Shown: in pieces, positions 7,089-9,613 of the stretch | How the letters are laid out: every line of letters starts with the position of its first letter | How positions within the stretch are numbered: the stretch's first letter is position 1 | Source: an uncultured Fibrobacterota bacterium | GTDB lineage: Bacteria > Fibrobacterota > Chitinivibrionia > Chitinivibrionales > CAIOZP01 | Direction: 5' to 3' | Assembly: GCA_903862805.1 (NCBI GenBank) | Contig: CAIOZP010000052.1 | Span: 1 to 9,613 of the forward strand | DNA length: 9,613 nt | Notes under the pieces: model-generated | Seen by the model: only the letters and a program-made list of their open reading frames with translations | Databases searched by the model: none | Told to the model about the DNA's origin: nothing | Program-made: the position numbers and the translations under genes

Positions 7089-8618
7089 ATGCTATTGTCA
7101 ATTGTTGTGCCTGCGTATAACGGTGGAAAATGGGTCAAGAATGCTGTAAATAGTGCAATAAAGGCTGGTGACAGATTAAAAGAGAAATTTGAAATTGTGG
7201 TACGCGATGACGGTTCAACAGACAATACATTAACTGAACTCTCCAAAATAAAGGACAAGCGAGTAAAAGTCGTAAAAGGCAAGAATCTTGGAATCGGCGA
7301 TTCATTTAATGCTGTTTTCAAACTGGCTAAAGGTAAATATGTAACGATACTTGGTCAGGATGACCTGATAGATGAAGATTACCTACAACGGGTAATGACA
7401 AAGTTTCAAGAGGTTCCGAATGCTTCAATGGTAGCCTGCCATCCTCGTTTTATAGATGATGATGGCAAACCATACATCAACGAGGCGGATGGACGGTTGT
7501 CTATTTCCAAGCCCAAGAATCGCACCAAAGATGAATGGCTTGCGCTATTCCGCCATGTCAATAACTATTTCGGCATCAATACTTACAAGCGCCAGGCTGT
7601 GATTGATGCCGGAGGCTTCGACCCAGAGGCCGGATGGCTGCTGGATTGGGATTTATACACTCGGCTGGTTAAAGCCGGTGGAGATATTGCGGTGATCGAG
7701 GAAGAACTATGCTCTCTCACTCTTTCCAATACGACTACCAGCGCCATTACCAGAGATAAACTACCGAAGCAACATCAATATCTGTTGCACATCACGGAAA
7801 AGAACTTCGTGCCGCAGAAGATGAAGGTAGCATTTGCAACACCTTTCTACATGTCACAAGGTTTCAGCCACCATGCGGACAGCATGATTCACACAATAGT
7901 CATGCTGGAGAAGGCAGGGATTGATTGGGAGTTGATTAGAGTCAATGGTGATTCTTACGTGGATCGTGCAAAGAACACGATAGCGGCAGAATTTCTGGAC
8001 AGCGATTGCACTGACCTAATTATGATTGACAGCGACGAGCAGTGGCATCCTATGGCCATTGCACGGCTTCTGCAACATCCTGAATGGATTGTTGCAGGGG
8101 CTTACCCATTCAAGAACAATTGGGGAAAATTCGCAGGCAACCCGAAGATTATTGAGAAGGATGGGATTGCACAATATGCCAATTTCCGCGCTTTGCCGGA
8201 TGGGGCACACTTGTTAGAGGCACACAATGTCGCAGGTGGCTTCATCCGCATCAAACGTCCTGCGATGGTGCAATTCGCTAAAGCCTTCCCGAACGCTATT
8301 TATACCGACGCTTTTGCATGGCCTAGTAAGCCTGAGCGGATCTACACGGCATTCTTCATGTGCGACATCGACAATTACGAACGGTATGGGGAAGATGCCT
8401 ACTTTAGCCGCAAGATGCAGGAGTGCGGTATTCAGCTTTGGATTGACCCAAATATCTCGATCATTCATTACGGGGTCAGCGGATACGAGGGCAATATGCA
8501 CGAACATCTGCTTTCGGAAAAGGTCAAGGCAGATGCTGCGACCACCGGAACAAATATCGTGACATTGAAGCCGGATGAAGAGCTACAAAAGGAGAACGTA
8601 CAGAAAAAGGTGGCATGA
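7089..8618 (+). CDS. Two-domain glycosyltransferase (GT2 family fused to a second GT-A-like domain)
   Basis: This is predicted to transfer sugars from nucleotide-sugar donors in the cytoplasm; acceptor and sugars are unknown. Residues 1-240 are a family 2 glycosyltransferase: LLSIVVPAYNGG start, DDGST (40-44), the DxD-like QDD (90-92) and a LLDWDLYTRLVKAGG block (184-198) at the usual catalytic-base position. Residues 245-509 form a second unit beginning MKVAFATPFY, with VDRAKNTIAAEF (291-302), a DSD metal-site candidate (314-316), AGAYPFKNNW (336-345), GEDAYFSRKM (434-443) and IIHYG (458-462). I associate this pattern with a GT-A-like family common in phages. Both halves keep their motifs, so both may be active. 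GGAGAGAG at 7077-7084 sets the start. M245 (codon at 7821) could be an internal start but lacks a good ribosome site. The first 300 bases are AT-richer (about 35-40% G+C) than the rest. The gene follows a terminator by 12 bases and is coupled to the methyltransferase. Confidence 0.88.
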   Translation: MLLSIVVPAYNGGKWVKNAVNSAIKAGDRLKEKFEIVVRDDGSTDNTLTELSKIKDKRVKVVKGKNLGIGDSFNAVFKLAKGKYVTILGQDDLIDEDYLQRVMTKFQEVPNASMVACHPRFIDDDGKPYINEADGRLSISKPKNRTKDEWLALFRHVNNYFGINTYKRQAVIDAGGFDPEAGWLLDWDLYTRLVKAGGDIAVIEEELCSLTLSNTTTSAITRDKLPKQHQYLLHITEKNFVPQKMKVAFATPFYMSQGFSHHADSMIHTIVMLEKAGIDWELIRVNGDSYVDRAKNTIAAEFLDSDCTDLIMIDSDEQWHPMAIARLLQHPEWIVAGAYPFKNNWGKFAGNPKIIEKDGIAQYANFRALPDGAHLLEAHNVAGGFIRIKRPAMVQFAKAFPNAIYTDAFAWPSKPERIYTAFFMCDIDNYERYGEDAYFSRKMQECGIQLWIDPNISIIHYGVSGYEGNMHEHLLSEKVKADAATTGTNIVTLKPDEELQKENVQKKVA

Positions 8619-9613
8619 TGAAATGCCGCCACTGTGGTACGCCATTGAGCGCAGAAATGATAGATTTGGGTCTTTCTCCGCCTGCGAATGCTTTTCATGA
8701 AAGCAAGGATGAAGTTGATACTTATTATCCGCTTCGTGTGTTCGTTTGCACGGAATGCTGGCTGGTGCAGACCGATATAGAGAGCTTCAAGTTGGATTAT
8801 GACCAGCTTTTTACCAAGGATTATCCATATTTCTCCAGTACGTCAGATTCATGGGTAAGACATGCCGAAGTCTATGTAAAGGAAATGTTTGACCGCTTCA
8901 AACTTAATGAACAATCCTTGGTGGTTGAAATAGGCTCCAATGATGGCTATTTGCTGCAATTCATCAAAAGCCGCTGTTATGGTATAGAACCGACTGATAC
9001 CGCATTAGAAGCAGAAAAAAAAGGTATTCATACCATAAGGTCATTCTTCACGGAAAACCTCGCTAAACAGCTTGAAAAGGCTGATTTGGTGGTTTGCAAC
9101 AATGTTTTGGCTCATGTGCCTGACATAAACGACTTTGTGCGCGGTTGTGTCGAGTTATTGAAGCCTGATGGCGTGGCTACTTTCGAGTTTCCGAGCGTGC
9201 TGAATTTGGTAAAGATGAACCAGTTTGATACGATTTACCATGAACATTATTCCTATCTCTCACTGACCTCGGTGAACAGGATATTTGAGGCCAATGGGCT
9301 TCAGGTATTCGATGTACAAAAGCTGTTTACTCACGGTGGGAGTCTCAGAGTATTTGCACAAAGAAAAGAAGGAAAACACCAAATAAGCCTGAATGTTTCC
9401 AATATGCGGATGGAAGAAAAGGCTGAAGGCATAAAGACTGTCGGGTTTTACCTATCGCTGCAAAGAAAGGCAGAGAAAATACGATACGAAATGATTCATT
9501 TTTTAATGGAGGCCAAGACTAATAACAAGATCGTAGTTGGTTTTGGAGCGGCTGCAAAAGGAAACACATTGCTTAACTATGCAGGCGTAAGGAATGACCT
9601 TATCGAATACATA
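8618..9613 (+). CDS. SAM-dependent sugar C-methyltransferase, TcaB9/NovU-type (3' end outside window)
   Basis: This family methylates a carbon of nucleotide-linked keto-sugars, giving branched deoxysugars. The 332 residues seen have the full domain order. A zinc site comes first: C3-x2-C6 and C44-x2-C47. A Rossmann SAM domain follows, with motif I EIGSNDGYLL (104-113), NNVLAHVPD (161-169) and LKPDGV (181-186). The YHEHYSYLSL block (207-216) and H166 match in spacing the Tyr222/Glu224/His225 and His181 active-site set known for TcaB9. The C-terminal domain begins with VVGFGAAAKGNTLLNY (306-321), the family's hallmark. Relatives have about 410 residues, so roughly 80 are missing to the right. 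The start is ATG 8618, whose A is the last base of the glycosyltransferase stop; AAGG at 8607-8610 is seven bases away. ATG 8615, one codon earlier, is also possible but sits only four bases from the same site. The overlap implies coupling with the glycosyltransferase. Confidence 0.9.
   Translation, partial: MKCRHCGTPLSAEMIDLGLSPPANAFHESKDEVDTYYPLRVFVCTECWLVQTDIESFKLDYDQLFTKDYPYFSSTSDSWVRHAEVYVKEMFDRFKLNEQSLVVEIGSNDGYLLQFIKSRCYGIEPTDTALEAEKKGIHTIRSFFTENLAKQLEKADLVVCNNVLAHVPDINDFVRGCVELLKPDGVATFEFPSVLNLVKMNQFDTIYHEHYSYLSLTSVNRIFEANGLQVFDVQKLFTHGGSLRVFAQRKEGKHQISLNVSNMRMEEKAEGIKTVGFYLSLQRKAEKIRYEMIHFLMEAKTNNKIVVGFGAAAKGNTLLNYAGVRNDLIEYI

Noticed and set aside
8227..8562. Plus-strand open frame of 111 codons inside the glycosyltransferase gene
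   Set aside because: It is a shifted frame of the second glycosyltransferase domain, whose own frame carries clear motifs. The shadow product is low-complexity Ser/Arg-rich.
7821..8618. Separate gene for the second glycosyltransferase domain starting at the internal Met
   Set aside because: The frame is continuous with the first domain and no good Shine-Dalgarno precedes 7821, so a fusion is the simpler reading.

Overview
The window is most likely part of a tailed double-stranded DNA phage (Caudoviricetes) or prophage of the P22-like podovirus type. The evidence is a portal of P22 gp1 type followed by a scaffold-like protein and a coat protein of P22 gp5 type. All genes are on the plus strand and tightly packed, with clear Shine-Dalgarno sites, which suggests a bacterial host. 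I cannot name the host. Base composition varies along the window. By hand counts of 60-base blocks it is roughly 45-55% G+C over the virion genes, but only about 25-38% over two small genes at 2331-3007.

Layout: (1) 2-268, a small protein with a CxxC motif that overlaps the portal start. (2) 253-2328, the portal. (3) 2331-2813 and 2810-3007, two AT-rich genes of unknown function sharing an ATGA overlap. (4) 3047-3979, the scaffold. (5) 4073-5326, the major capsid protein. (6) 5348-7033, a Ser/Thr-rich, all-beta-looking protein with four degenerate repeats, probably a capsid decoration or head-fibre protein. (7) 7043-7076, a strong intrinsic terminator. (8) 7089-8618, a glycosyltransferase that fuses two GT-A-like domains. 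(9) 8618 to the right edge, a sugar C-methyltransferase of the TcaB9/NovU type, cut by the window end.

Genes 2 to 6 form a head-assembly module: the scaffold directs coat assembly around the portal ring, and the repeat protein probably binds the outside of the shell. The last two genes form a separate glycan module that starts 12 bases after the terminator. It sits next to a Ser/Thr-rich structural protein, so it could glycosylate the virion, but remodelling of a host surface polysaccharide is equally possible. No tRNA, CRISPR array, insertion sequence, integrase or terminase was seen. The points most worth a second look are the two-domain glycosyltransferase coupled to a sugar C-methyltransferase inside a structural cluster, the repeat architecture of the decoration-like protein, and the AT-rich two-gene insert between portal and scaffold.
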